A stretch of DNA of 64,000 nt from Saposhnikovia divaricata (GCA_036435485.1 CM071601.1:185602939-185666938); one strand, 5' to 3'. Positions 34,323 to 48,895 are shown, numbered from the stretch's first letter. Translations and numbers: made by a program. The notes: generated from the letters alone by a model not told the origin.

Positions 34323-37300
34323 ATGGACCGATCAAGATTTCATAGATATCGCAATGCCGAACCCTATTCCCGACCCAAACCACGATACGACGCCGTCGGC
34401 AATCACCGCCGCAACGCCGGCGGAGCTGTACGGAACTTTCAGGACTCTAATTCTACGGTGACTACTAGTTATCGAATATTGTGTCATGATAATAAAATTG
34501 ATTGTGTGATTGGACAATCAGGTTGTGTAATTAATTCAATTAGGGAAAACACTGGCGCCTGGATTAATATACATGAACCGGTTCCTGGAGATGAGGAGAG
34601 AATTATAGAGATTTCCGATACGCAAAGGCGAGAGATAGAGGGAAGGAATACTTCTTTTTCGCCTGCTCAGGATGCGTTGTTTATGATACATGAGAGGATA
34701 CTTGAGAGTGATGTGGGACCTGATGGGAGAAATGTAGGGTTTGGATTAGAGGAGGGGGAGTGTGGAGTGAGAGGAGGCGGTACAAGGGTTGTTACGAGGC
34801 TTGTGGTGTTGAAAATGCATGTTGGCAGTTTGTTGGGGAAAGGGGGGAAGATTATTAAGCAAATGAGGATGGAGACTAAGGCTCATATTAGGGTTTTGCC
34901 TCGAGATCATAGTTTGCCGAGGTGTGTGGCAATGTCGGAGGAGATTGTTCAGGTTTTAGTCTGACTTGAAAGCTATTGATTGTAGTTATTTCCAAATGAA
35001 ATTGTCGGAAGTTATTAGCTTCATTGTGCTGCTGCAGTTTTAGTCTCTATAGTGGCTGTTTTGTATATGACAACGAATCGGCAATTTATAATCTCTTACT
35101 AATAGCTACACCTTTTAGACAACTCCGTTGGTTAACCTATCCTGAGATACTAAGGGGAACCTGAAACTAACAAATAAAAACCATTCAACTGCCGCTTTTA
35201 ACAACAAACAAGTTCAATGTGTGTTTTATGCATAAACTTCATTTTAGTGTTTCATTGCCAACCCAGTAGTCTGCAGATTGTGTGTTATGTATCTTTGTAA
35301 AGCTTAATAACCATAAAATTTCTAGGTTTTTATTTCTGTTTAACTTATAGCAAGATAATTCATTCCAATTTAATCTCTTCTGAATGTACTGTCTATTTTT
35401 GTTGTCAAACTGTAGAAGTTTTTTGTGTAACAAAATAATTTTCCATATGTAAGTAAACAGATGAATGGAGGTCTTTGTCTACTTTGTCCTTGAGAGAGTT
35501 TCTTTTATGATGTGAAATCCTTTACTTAAGTAGAGTGTATCGTTTCTTTGTATCACGGTTTGGGCTCTATTTTTTCCCTGTATATATATGTTTTCTGAAT
35601 AAATTTCAACTTTGATATTTAATTTTTTTTTCCTAAAAACATTTAATTATTTCTTTAAAACAAATGATTTTATGCACACAAAATTATGAAACTTCGAGCA
35701 CTTTTGGAGATGATTACATTATTTATGTGCTTTCCTCATAATTGGAGTAAATGACCAGAACTCTCTTACAGGTAGGTGGTGATACAAATGCTGTTAAAAA
35801 TGCTATTAAAATCATCTCCTCGCGGTTAAGGGAAAGTCAACATCGTGATCGCATTAATTTCCATGGTCAGTTACCATCACAAGAAAGATTCTTACCTCCG
35901 CGTAGAACATATATGGAAGACCCTTCTTTCCAATCTCAATTATCTGAAAATTTGGTCGGAGCCAGAGGAAATAAATATCTATCCCATCAATCCACCAACA
36001 CAATGGTATCTGCACCTGTTCCTATGATCTGCAATTCACAGAATTTTTTTGGTGAGAATCTTGTATTTCGAATACTTTGCCCAGTTGACAAGATCAATAG
36101 TGTTGTTGGGGAGTCAGATGGTATCATAAAACTACTACAAACTGAAATTGGTGTAGCTGTTAAGGTGATAGATCCTGTGGTTGGTGCAGATGAACAGATA
36201 ATCATCATTTCTTCAGAGGAGGTACCTGCTATCTATTATCTATAAAACACATGCTTAAGTTACTTGCACTTTATATTTATTAAGTACGAGGATAACTACT
36301 AGTCTCCACCTTTAAGACGTAATTGTCAGTGAAGCTTGTTGCATTCTTCAGGTTGTAGCAGTAAACAATTTCTTTTTGTTGCATAAGATTCTGAGACCTC
36401 TTATAATGTGTAACCAATTTTAGGGTCCGGATGACGAGCTTTTTCCTGCCCAGGAAGCATTGTTGCACATTCAAACTTGCATTGTAGATCTTGTTCCGGG
36501 CAAAGAAAATATTATTACTACGCGGCTACTTGTGCCATCTGGTAAAATTGGATGCTTAGAGGGGAACAATGGGCTTTTGTCTGAGATGAGGAAAATATCT
36601 GGCGTAAATGTTCAGATTTTGCCTAATGAACAACGTCCAGTTTGTGCATCAAGAAATGATGAGCTTTTACAGGTTTGTATGTACTGTGTATGCTTTAAAT
36701 TTAAAAGGGCTCACATCACATTTATTAATGCCTTAAGCGTCTTGTGGTAGGAAAAAATAGGTAACCCAAAGCATCCCCGGATCCCCACGCACCCCCGTAT
36801 CGGATATTCAGATTCTATAAGATACTTGGATACTTACAAAACCCCAACTATAAAACTGGTTTTTGACTTAAAAATTCTTGTGTTTTAAATGCTTATGTCA
36901 TGTATTTGATTCGATTCATATAAAAGTTTTTTTGTCAATTGATTCACATCAGGTTATTAGCTTTGTTGGTGGATTTTATCATTTATAACTTCATATATAT
37001 TTTTTTAATATTATAATATATGCCGTATTCCCCCACACCCGAGTTGAAATGCCGGCGGACCAATCACTAAGTATTTTTTGTTGATTTATTTGTATGGTTT
37101 TTGGTCTACTTCCACTATGTTGCTTTGTCGTTTATAGAACTCATATACAAATAAATCAAAATGATTTTCACTAAAAAATATAGATTTGAAGTCCATAAAT
37201 TGCTGTAGCAAGTCACTGTAAGTGGCAGCGGACATTAATCATGGATTCTTAAAGGAACTTTTTTATATCTACAGATTGAAGGAGAGATCAGAGTAGCAAG

Positions 37301-38552
37301 AGAAGCCCTTGTAAAAGTGACATCAAAACTTCGGAGTTGCCTGTATCAAGAGTACTTTCAAAGGAAGATGCCTACTCCTCTAACATCTGGAACCAGTCCT
37401 GTAGGGAGTGAATTCACACTGGAGGCAGCTTCTAGTTATAATGCAACACCGTCTCAGGAAACTTATGTGGGAAACAATCCTTCTAATGCATATTCTCAAA
37501 GTGTGCACAATGTCATAAAACACACAAAGGTAAATGGAATACAATATGGTGTTTTCTGGAATATATAATCCTGCTTATTAAAGAAAAATGCTGGCAGTGT
37601 CCCCTCTATCTTTTTCATTGTTCAGTTTCTGAATCTATGACAATCCACTTTTTTTTATCTATATATTTAAAAAGCTACAGTGACCTGTCATACAGTAACA
37701 ATTCTTTCACCACTACAGTGTTCACTTTGCTAGGTTTAATATATTTTTAATAACATGTACTGCTATTCTAAGATTAGTACAAAAGATATAGAGAAGGATC
37801 AGCGATTTGTGATGTATGAGGAGATCTCTGTGTCGTCATGAGTCACTGCACTTTATATTCAGCTCAAGTATTTCTGATATTTGAAATTGAAAATTTGTCT
37901 GCAGGACTCTGGTGGATCTGTTTGGGAGGCAGTAAAGCAGACTGAAAATAAGCATCATGAAAATGTTTCAAGCTCATTGAAAAGGTATTAAACCTATATT
38001 TAATTTAGGTTGTAGAGTTACCATGTCATTTATTTTTGTACCGTTTTTAAATCTTAGAAAGATTCTCCCTGCTAGATTTCATGGACCACTAGTTACTAGA
38101 AGTATCCTGGAGGTCGTCATACCACAACATGCAGTTCCCAAACTCGTAACAAAATCAAAAAACAAGCTTTCTCAAATTAGCGAGGTAATGATTGTTTCCC
38201 TATTACGATCTTTAGGGTTAGAGTTCTTCTGGACGAGAATTGAGAAGTGAATTATATTGTGAACTTGATGGAAATTCTATAAGTTTAACTCATTCACAAT
38301 TGAAACAGTTATCAGGAGCAACTGTTAAATTGATTGAAGATGGATCTGAAGTAACCGATAATGTCGTTCAAATATCAGGGACTCCAGAACAAGCCGAGAG
38401 AGCCCAGAGCTTGCTTCAGGGATTCATCTTGAGCAGTAAGCATCTTTCTTTACTACTAATTTTAATTTCTCATGCTTCGTAACTGACTAACTGGCAGATA
38501 TAATGTTATTATGCGATGTGATCAAAATGCAGCCCAAGAAGATGGTCATTGA
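34323..38552 (+). CDS. Multi-KH-domain RNA-binding protein, intact copy A2
   Basis: Exons are 34323-34952, 35772-36221, 36424-36672, 37275-37529, 37905-37984, 38058-38184, 38309-38435 and 38533-38552. The predicted 645-aa product is identical to that of A1 in every exon compared, and introns differ by only a few bases. Domain content is as for A1: KH1 and KH2 with canonical GxxG loops, and KH3-KH5 with altered loops. Identical protein with diverged upstream DNA means dosage or expression pattern could differ, but not biochemistry. Confidence 0.87.
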
Positions 38553-38693
38553 AGTGGATTCTTGAGTGTGGTTATACATATTTTGGAAGATGAGGAGGGT
38601 GACTAACGTAGCTTGATAGAAGGTCTTCTTATATCTTTTAGCAGTTAAAGTAGGAGGAATACAAACACAAAACACACACATACAAATTTCATA

Positions 38694-38841
38694 TGTACTT
38701 GTAGTTGTAGACATCTTTGTCAGAATGTCAGAGACCAAGCAGTTTTATGCAAGGATGTATATGTACATGTACTTGTAGTTGTAGACATCTTTGTCAGAAT
38801 GTCAGAGACCAAGCAGTTTTATGCAAGGATGTACATGTACT
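38694..38841. repeat. Two tandem copies of the 74-bp unit, A2
   Basis: Units start at 38694 and 38768. The extra partial unit present in A1 and B1 (catatgtacttgtagttgt) is missing here. The neighbouring 38553-39213 shows no gene. Confidence 0.8.
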
Positions 38842-39222
38842 ATGTATGCTGTGAGTTGGGTTTCATATGTAGGCTACTAGGCTGTAGGTAAGGGAGATGT
38901 TAACATTTCCCCTTCATTTCCCTTTAGGAAGGAGTACAAAAATATTACTTGTGTGCACATTAGTTGGAAATTCGAAGTTGTAATTTTCTAAATCTTCTCT
39001 ATTTTGAATTTGATAAATAGTACATTAATAAAATAAATTTGACATAAACAAGGGAAAGTTTTTTAACATATATTTTTCAAAAAAATTTATTTGCTTTTAG
39101 TTACTTTAATATTTCCTTTTCATTTCGAACATGTAAAAAAAGTAGTTATATTTATTCTTTATAAATTTGATTTTTTTTTTATTTTGAACAAATAATTAAG
39201 TATTTGTAAACAATAAAATAAA

Positions 39223-40135
39223 GGGCTTTTTATAAAAATACCCGTCCTTCAAATTATTTTTTTTAAAATACTACCACTTTTAAAACTATTTATAAAAATA
39301 CCCTTCTTTAAAATTCTTTTTTGAAAAATACGGGTTGCAACCTCATTTGTAAATTCAGGACGGCGCCAGCTGTGTGAGTTGCAAATGAGGTTGCAACTGA
39401 AAACTGGAAGTTGAAAATGAGGTTGCAACTGAAAACTGGAAGTTGCAAAAGTTGCGTTGCAACTGAAAACTGAAAGTTACAAATGAGGTTGCAAAAGTTG
39501 CAAATGAAATCTGGAAGTTGCAAATGAGGTTGTAAAAGTTGCAATTGAAAATTGAAAGTTGCAAAAGTTGCAACTGAAAACTGGAATTTGCAAAAGTTGC
39601 AACTGAAAACTGAAACTTGCAATCGGAAATTCGTCTGCTCCCTTATATAGTATTGAAGTTGCATAGGAGGCAACCTTATATGCAACCGAAAACTGATAAC
39701 TGAAAACTGGAAGTTGCAACTTACAGTTGTAATTTTCGACAAGTTTTTTGAAATATATATATATATATATTTGAAAAAAACTGATCGAAAATGACAACTG
39801 AAAACTGGAACTTGCAATTGGAAATTCGTCTGCTCCCATATATAGCATCGAAGTTGCAACTTTTGCAACTTCCAGTTTTCAGTTGCAACTTTTGCAACTT
39901 CCAATTTTCAGTTGCAACTTTTGCAACCTCATTTGCAACTCATATGGCTGGCGCCGCCCTGAATTTACAAATGAGGTTGCAAAGGTTGCAAACCGTATTT
40001 TTTAAAAAAATAAAAAGTTAAAAACAAAGTTGGTAGTATATTTGTAAAAGTAAGATTATAGAATTGAAAGAGTAAGTTAATGATAGTAAAAATGTAAAAG
40101 AAAGTTAAAAACATATATTTTTTTGTAAATATCCC
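39223..40135. mobile_element. Mutator-like foldback element, A2
   Basis: Same element and duplication (TAAAATAAA at 39214-39222 and 40136-40144), 913 bp long. The AT tract is only about 9 units (39753-39770), the shortest of the three. The inverted arms otherwise match A1. Confidence 0.78.
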
Positions 40136-40144
40136 TAAAATAAA

Positions 40145-41176
40145 CTATTTACGTATTATTCTTATAAGCGTACATAATAATACAAATTTAATTAATGAAT
40201 TAAAAAGTAAAATTTTTCAGCAAGTTTATATATATTATGGATTACAAAATGATCCACTCCGACAGGTATTGCAAATAATATGATCCGATTCGTTCGGATG
40301 ATTGGATTTTACCAAAACCGAAATTTTGAAAATTTTAGAATTGAATTTGAATGTACCTTTTTTAAAAATCCGATAGAGCATAAAATTGGATATGAATATG
40401 TTAAAAATATTTTTAACAAATTTTTTAGGTAATTATTTTTTATAACTATTTTTTCCCTAAAAAATTGGATACTAAAAAAGAAGTAGTATAATTTAAATGA
40501 TTTCAAATCGTTTGAGAATTTTTCTTTATAATAATAAAGATTGGTATGCATATATTTTTATAAATTTGGATATTTTTAAATTTAATTTAGATAAGTTCTA
40601 GAAAAAAATTAAGTAGTATAATTTAGATGATTTCAAATCGTTTGAGAATTTTTCGTATATATAATAATAAAGATTGATGCATATATCTAGTTAGCAGGAA
40701 AAAAAAGTGCATATATTAAAATAAAAAAAAGAGAATTTGTAACAACGGTTTTCAAAAAAAAAAATTGTAACAACAAATTTTCGAATTGTTACGGAAGGCC
40801 GGGAAGGAATGGAGTGTTGACAGGCCGTAGTGCGCAAGAACAAACCCTTGGCGAGCAAGTATTATTACCGTTGGTAACACTTTCCCATCTCAACTCAAAA
40901 CCCCTTCTTTCCGCTCTTAATCTCTCTGCGACCCTCGCTCTTTCTCTATTTATATCTCTCTGTGCATCTCTCCCTCTAAATCTCTCTGTATCTCTCTTCC
41001 TCTCTCCGTACCTACATAATCAGAGTTGTGTTCCTGTTTTTTTAGTACTCTTCCCTTTCCGTGCGCATCTTAGATTTTAGATTTACAAACATATAAACTA
41101 CATATTACTATTACAAGAATACAACAAGGATTGGGGTTTGATCATAATGTCGAAAAAACTATTTACATATTCTTAA
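40145..41176 (+). pseudogene. Duplicated NAC promoter and leader with truncated ORF, A2
   Basis: Third copy of the stray NAC 5' region, with ATG at 41147 and stop at 41176 after 9 codons. 41177-41409 is AT-rich spacer with no gene. Confidence 0.72.
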
Positions 41177-41424
41177 AATCATAATGATTTTAGATTTAAG
41201 ATCATGATTTAGATCTTAAAATAAAACACGCAAAAATCCTCTCCAAAAAAGGAAAATTATTCAAGGAAAAAAGAATAAATAAAAAAATTAAACAATTTGG
41301 GGCTTCCCTGTTAAGAAAGGGAGGCGGTGGAAAGGAAGAGAAAGATAGGGTTAGAAGAGGGAGCATCACCAACTTTGTGAAGTACTAGTTATAAGTTCGA
41401 AATTTATTTGCTTATAACCCGTGC

Positions 41425-44265
41425 TATAAAACCCCACTATTTTAATTTAATTATTTCATTATCTAAAATTTAGATTATATTAATTATGTCTAAATGGGTG
41501 TTAATTTATATTTTATTCTAGAAGTATCTAGAATTTAGTAGAGGAGTTTTACTCAACCTCTCAGAAATTAGTGATAAGTTTAAAATTTGTTTAAGTGATA
41601 TATTTTAAATTTACCTCTAATTAAATGATACATATCCTAGTACTACTATAAATATAATGTAGTAATGTTATTTTGAGGGTGTACAGCCGTGTTGAGGAGT
41701 TACACTCGGGTAAATATGGAGTTAGTTAACTACTTACCTACTTCATGAGCTAAGTTAATATGGAGTGAATATATATTTATGCTATGTGTTTTTATGGTAC
41801 AGGATCAGGATGATCAACCGTGAGATATAGCTAGGTAATCTCGTGTACCAAGAAAGGTACGACTAGTTAAGTGATAATATATTATATTATGTTAAGTAAA
41901 ATTTTATATGGATGTTGATGTAAGATACTAATTACATATTTTATGTATAGGTTTTCAATGCTCATCTCTCAATCCGTATGTGTTAGTTTGGGTTTTAAAT
42001 TCCACGCCATATAATTGTAAGTTTTACTGTATTCTTTTGTATTGTTAATATGCCAATTTGTACATTTATTTAATTATGTGTCCACTTCATTTTGAGAGGT
42101 TAAATTGATTTTGATGATTATGGGTGTATCATATTTTGTCAGAAGTATGATATTTTGATATTTTATTATTTTTAACATTGAGTGGAGATTTATTTATTTA
42201 TTTATTAATATTATTGTTAGTGATTTTTAAATCATTAAATGTTGAGAGTACATATATTTATATGTCATTTCTTTTCTTTTTATTTAAAAATGATACTTTA
42301 TAAATGAAATACGTGTTCTAAACGTTCTTTTACGGTCAATGTATTTTGTTAGTACTAATATTGCCTGGTTATTGTTTTGTATAATTTTAGTTTTGGTGTT
42401 ATTTATTTTATAGTTAATTTGCTAAGTTACTTGAGCATGCATGACTGTAGTTTGTAGCACAGTGAAGCCTCGGTAGTCGGTACTGGGTAGTAGTAGGCTA
42501 TATTGTTGACATTTGGTTTTTTTTTTTGATTGATACTAGTAGACTATAGTATTTACTTATTCATTTGATTTATTTTATTTAATGATATTGGTGTGTTGTC
42601 AGATACATACAATACCATAGTAGTGTATTCTGTGAGATTGAGTTAGTACCATCATGTTCTGTGTGAATTAGCTTTGTGTCATATAATTATGATAATTATT
42701 TAATTGTTACTTTCGTGAATTTAAGTATTTTAGAGGAATACGAATTATTTTGTAGATATGTCATGATTTTCTAATTTGTGACGTGAGCTTCTTTTTACTG
42801 GTAAGCACATTGATTCTTCTAGTTAAGTACTCTGTGAGTGAATATATTTATTAATTGATATTTTGCTTGTTTGATTCTATTGATTATTTTATTTTTGTAT
42901 CGATATTTGTATTTATCGATTTTGATTTGTTATATTAAATTGTGGTTTATTGATTTCTGGTGCATGACCGAGCCACTCTGGTTACGTCATTTTTATAATT
43001 ATTTCTCCGGCTGGTGATAATCTATATAGTCAATATGTGGTTATGGTTCTATGTACGTACAGTTGTTTCTTTAGTTACTTATTGGCCTTGATATTTAATA
43101 AATAGAATCGTTAGTATATTATTATGTTTTAATTCTAATTTATGGTTACGGAATTCGTTTTTAGATTCAAATAAGGACTATTGGCTGTACACCTGATTTC
43201 GGATATTTTACGGTTAACTCAATATTAATATCAGGTACGAATTTTTGGCTTTTTCTTTTCAATTAATAAATATTCGTTAAATTTATTGTGGGTTCCTTTT
43301 CTAAAATTGTGACCTTATTGTACTCCATGTGTACCTAATTGTACACATTCTCAGTTTCGTTTCGAATTCCTTATTTTTTTTCGAATTCCTTATTTTTGGA
43401 TATATTGTTGCTTTGACTCGTACATATTGTTTTATTTCGCATTTTCTTGCGACATTCTTTATTTTGTTCCGTTTCGTGCAACGAGTCAAACAACCTTTGT
43501 AACTTATTTGTAATTGGGCTCTTAGACCGATCTGTGTGGGTTAATCACAGACAATGTTCACATGGAGTTCGGAATAAAGGTGAACTAGGCACCTACTCGT
43601 ATCGGTGGGTGAGTATACGAGCACGTCTCTGGGGTATGGGATGTGATTAGATCATGATCGCTATTGTATCGTTGGGATGTTTTATACATTCCTTATTTCT
43701 TCTTCTGGATTACCGAAGAAGAAACCATTGTCCTATACTTCGCTGGTGATTGGAGTTAGCGAGTATAGTTTTGTGTAAGAGACCCATATTGTACCCACCT
43801 TACTTGCTATTCGGGCTTATTTAAGTTTCATTATTAACTTAATTGTTTTAAATTATTATCGCATTAATTCGTATACCATTGATAATTGTTTCAAATTTAT
43901 TATTGATCTCTATCTCATTTTCACTTAAAATTACGATTCACTCATACTTAAATTTCATATTTTATTTAGATTATATTCGTACAAAGCATTTGGCTCACTC
44001 TTTATTGTTTCCTTTCCGCAGGTAAATAGGGGTAAAGCGGGAAGAGTGATGAGTGCCACCCAGTCTTTAGTAGAGTTTTGGATTTAGTGAATTTGTTTAT
44101 CATGAAAACTCATTTAGTTGGTTTCGAACTTTATTAGTTTCGTTATTTTGGATATTTGGACCTCGTACTTTTAGTTGGATTATTGACATTGGTTTATTGC
44201 AGCTTAATATGATTTGGAATCGTTTAATTTATATAGCCTTATTGTTATATTATTAGGGTGTTACA
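41425..44265 (+). repeat. 5' LTR
   Basis: 2841 bp, starting TATAAAACCCC and ending GGGTGTTACA. It is shorter than the 3' LTR, partly because about 16 bp around ggtgtcggtaagac are missing near 43931. It also carries scattered substitutions relative to the 3' LTR, so the insertion is not brand new. No protein is encoded. Confidence 0.9.
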
Positions 44266-44269
44266 AAGT

Positions 44270-44281
44270 TGGTATCAGAGC
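44270..44281 (+). other. Primer binding site (initiator Met tRNA type)
   Basis: TGGTATCAGAGC starts 5 bp after the LTR end and is complementary to the 3' end of plant initiator methionine tRNA, the usual primer for this group. Confidence 0.9.
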
Positions 44282-44419
44282 TAAGGTTACAGGTTCTGTA
44301 GACTGTCCATTAGGCATTGACCTGTGAGTTGGGTTGACTTCGCATGGGTAGAATTATGACTTTTAATATCGACCTGTGATATGATTGTTTCGTATGTGCA
44401 CTCACAAAAAGTTTACAGG

Positions 44420-47400
44420 ATGCCGCCAAAGAAATCTAATACAAGCCAAAACACTGGGGGGAAATGTTACTTAGCAGATTGTCATGGATCAAAACACTTT
44501 TATGCATATGGTGGAGCAGGTGGCGGCTCGTCAAACGCAGAATCCTGGTGGGAACACACAAAATCAAGGAGACCAGACTATGTTTTATCGCTTTATAAAA
44601 CAAAGGCCTAATTGCTTCAAGGAGGCTAAGACCCCGATGGATGCTGAAGCATGGATTGATCATATGGAGAAGATCTTTCGGGTACTTAACTGCTCTGAAC
44701 TGGAAAATGCTCGATTTGGCATTTACCGTCTTGAGGGGGATGTAGCATTTGGTGGAAGTCAGTGGTGGCTTCCCACGCAGCTGGATACGAGAATACTGTC
44801 ACTTGGGATGTGTTTAAAACGCAGTTCGACCAGAGGTACTTTCCTTCTAGTATCCGGGAGGAGTATGCTCGGGAATATCAGAGCATAACTCAGAAGGAGG
44901 ATGAATCTGTGGCGAACTTTCAGATCAGGTTTCAGAGGTTAGCTGGCTATGCACGGTCCATTGCTGGTATAGAGGAAGATAAAATCATGAAATTCAAGTG
45001 GGCTCTGAAGACTTCGATCAGTAATCACATCATAGCTAACCGCTACACTACCATGGAAAGTTTGGTAGACAGTTCCAGAGATCAAGAGCTTCATCAGAGT
45101 GACTTCCGTAAACAGCGAGACTTGCAGAACCAGAAAAGGAAGAGAGATGATGATTCTTCTAGGTTTCAGAAAAATGGAGGATCAACAGGCAAATTTAAAC
45201 AGAATGAGCAGAGGTATAACACTCATTTTCAGCAGAGGAATGGAAATCAGGGTAATCAGCAGAACAGGTCAGGGACTCAAGCTGGGAATCAGAATGGAGG
45301 AAAATCTAATTGCGAGCATTGTGGGAAGATGCACAGTGACGTCTGTTATTGGCTTACTAGATCATGCTTCAACTGTGGCCAGAAAGGCCATACTATTCGA
45401 GATTGCAAGGTGCCATTGAAGAAATCTGCAGACCAGAATGATCAGAGTGGGAAGAATAATCAGAAAAATGGTGGGCGTGTCTTTTCTATTACCGCAAAGG
45501 ATGCTGCAAATACCCCAGGTACCATTACAGGAACACTTTCTATTGGCAATAGGAATGCTACAGTTTTATTTGATACTGGTGCTACAAATTCATTTGTCTC
45601 TATATCTTATACTAAACATCTATGCATCACACCTACTACGTTATCATCAGAATTTTCTGTTGGCAACCCTATTGGGGGAAATATGTTTGTGAACTCTCAG
45701 TATCATGATTGTGTAGTTATAGTTGAGGATAGAAAATTATTTGTGGACCTTTTACCTATTCCGTTGCGAGACTTTGATGTAATTTTGGGGATGGATTGGC
45801 TAGAGCGGCATAAGGCTACTATTGATTGTCAGGGAGAAAGAATAATTTTCGGAGATCCAAATTCACCTGAGTTCGAGTTCCAGGGTTCTACACCCAGTGG
45901 TTTGGGGAAATTTGTGACGGCCATCAAGGCCAAACAGATGCTTGCACGTGGTTGTGAAGGATATTTAGCTCATGTGATTGATTCTTCCAAAGAACAATCT
46001 AAAGTTGAAGATGTTAGTGTTGTTTGCGAATTTCCAGAAGACTTGGATGGACTGCCACGACCACGAGAGGTGGAATTCTCTATTGATTTGTTACCTGGTG
46101 CGCAACCTATTTCTAAGGCTCCGTATCGCATGGCTCCACTAGAGTTGAAAGAATTAAAGGAACAACTACAGGAATTACTTGTGAAAGGTTTCATTCGGCC
46201 TAGTGTCTCCCCTTGGGGAGCACCTGTCTTATTTGTGAAGAAGAAAGATGGTTCAATGAGGCTCTGCATTGATTATCGGGAGTTGAACAGAATCACTGTG
46301 AAGAATAAGTATCCATTGCCTAGGATCGATGACTTGTTTGATCAGCTACAAGGAACAAAATATTTTTCGAAGATTGATCTACGTTCAGGCTACCATCAGT
46401 TGAGAGTGAAGGAAAGTGATATTCCGAAGACCGCATTTAGGACTCGCTACGGGCACTACGAGTTTCTTGTTATGTCTTTTGGGTTAACCAACGCACCGGC
46501 AGTTTTTATGGACTTGATGAACAGGGTATTCAAAGATTTTCTTGACAAGTTCGTGATCGTGTTTATTGATGACATTTTGGTGTATTCAAAGTCTAAAGGA
46601 GAGCACGAGGAGCATTTGCGAGTTGTATTGGAGATATTACGGAAGAACAAGTTATATGCAAAGTACCAGAAATGTGAATTTTGGCTCGAGCAAGTTTCCT
46701 TTTTGGGACACATTGTATCAGCAGATGGAATCAAAGTGGATCCTTCTAAGGTTGAGGCTATTACCGATTGGCCAAGACCTAGCACGGTTACTGAGGTTAG
46801 GAGTTTCTTGGGACTCGCTGGTTATTATCGTCGCTTTGTTGAGGGTTTCTCGACTATTGCCATGCCATTGACACAGTTGACTCGAAAAAGTAACAAGTTC
46901 ATATGGACCGAGGAATGTGAGGCTAGTTTCCAAGAGTTGAAGAACAGACTTGTGACATCTCCAGTTTTGACACTACCATCGGGAATGGGTGGTTACGTGA
47001 TTTATAGTGATGCTTCAAAGAAGGGACTTGGCTGTGTACTGATGCAGCATGGAAAGGTGATCGCCTATGCTTTGAGGCAACTAAAACCTTACGAGGTGAA
47101 CTACCCGACAGATGATTTGGAGCTTGCAGCTGTGATCTTTGCATTGAAGATATGGCGACACTACTTGTATGGTGATAAATGTGAGATATTTACGGACCAC
47201 AAAAGTTTGAAGTACATCTTTACACAGAGGGAACTTAATATGAGGCAGAGAAGATGGATTGAACTTTTGAAGGACTATGATGTGAGCATTCAGTATCATC
47301 CAGGCAAAGCTAATAAGGTTGCAGACGCATTGAGTAGGAAGAATTTTGGGAATTTGGCAGCATTGGTGACACAACAACGACCTCTTCAGTGTGAGATTGA

Positions 47401-48895
47401 AAAGTTTGGCTTAGAGTTTTACCGTCATGACTCTGATGGTATTGTGGCAAGTATGCATGTCGAGCCTAGTCTTATCTCTAGGATTAAGGCAGCTCAAGAT
47501 GGTGATGAGGAATTGTGCAACCTAGTACGAGATAGTGAAGCAGGGAAGCAACCAGGACATCGCAGTGATGATCACGGTATTGTTTGGTTGGTGACCGACT
47601 GTGTGTGCCTAATAATAAGCAACTTAGAGAGGAGCTATTGGAGGAAGCCCATCGATCACCATTTTCTATTCATCCGGGTGAAACAAAGATGTATCATGAT
47701 ATGAAAGAACACTTTTGGTGGGGAGGTATGAAACGTGATATAGCCGAGTTTGTTTCGAGGTGTTTGACTTGTCAATAGGTGAAGATTGAGCATCAGAGAC
47801 CGAGTGGATTGTTACAGCCTTTGGAATTGCCTACTTGGAAATGGGAAAACATTTGCATGGATTTTGTGGTTGGATTGCCTAGAACTTTGAAGAAAAATGA
47901 TGCGATATGGGTGATTGTAGATAGGCTTACTAAATCTGCTCACTTTTTGGCGATTCGTGGGAACATGTCATTAGAGAGTTTAGCACTTGCCTATAGGAAT
48001 GAGATTGTTAGACTTCATGGTATTCCAGTTTCGATTGTATCTGACAGAGATCCGAGATTCACTTCAAAATTTTGGCAAGGATTTCAAAAGGCATGGGGTA
48101 CCAAGTTGAACTATAGTACAGCTTTTCATCCACAGTCAGATGGACAGTCAGAGAGGACGATTCAGACTCTAGAAGATATGTTACGAGCATGTGCATTGGA
48201 ATGGTTTGGAAATTGGGATGAGTATTTACCGTTGGTTGAATTTGCATATAATAATAGTTGGCAGGCAAGCATTGGTATGGCTCCTTTTGAGGCATTGTAC
48301 GGGCGCAAGTGTAGGACACCGACCTGTTGGAATGAAGTGGGAGAGAAACTTTTGGAAGGTCCCGATTTGGTTCAGATCACTACTGATAAGGTAGCATTTG
48401 CTTTGGAGAAGCTCAGACAAGCACGATCCAGACAAAAGAGTTATGCAGATAAGGGTAGACGAGAGTATGAGTTTAAGGTTGGAGATAAGGTCTTTCTTAA
48501 AGTATCTCCGACGAAGGGCATTCAACGTTTTGGTCAGAAAGGTAAACTTAGTCCGAGATATATTGGTCCTTTTGAGATTCTTGAGAAGGTTGGAGTAGTA
48601 GCATATAGGGTTGCTTTGCCACCACAATTGTCACAGGTACATAACGTATTTCACGCATCAGTTTTGAGAAAGTATGTTTATCATCCACACCACATCGTGC
48701 AGTATCCTTTAGACACCTTTGACGAGGACTTATCTTGTGAAGAGGAAGCTGAAGCTATATTGGTGAGAGAGGAAAGGGTTATGCGTAAAAGGACGATTCC
48801 TTTTGTGAAAGTTCTTTGGAAAAATCACGATGTTCGAGAAGCTACATGGGATGGAGGATTCTGTTCGTACAAAATATCCTTATCCTTTTGAATCA
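44420..48895 (+). pseudogene. Degenerate gag-pol of the chromovirus element
   Basis: Gag begins at an ATG at 44420. The frame is disturbed near 44456-44475 (frameshift and an adjacent in-frame stop) and again near 44751. A long open part (44762-47704) holds the end of gag, a zinc knuckle CFNCGQKGHTIRDC (about 45365-45406), the protease motif LFDTGATNSF (about 45570), RT with FIDDILVYS (about 46562-46588), and RNase H with TDHKSLKY (about 47195). A frameshift near 47590 precedes the integrase zinc-binding part. A TAG stop lies at 47776-47778, then the integrase core (DRLTKSAHF, SDRDPRF) and a chromodomain-like end that is frameshifted near 48850. RT and RNase H remain open. Reading across the breaks would be needed for any polyprotein, so it is a pseudogene. 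Confidence 0.88.
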
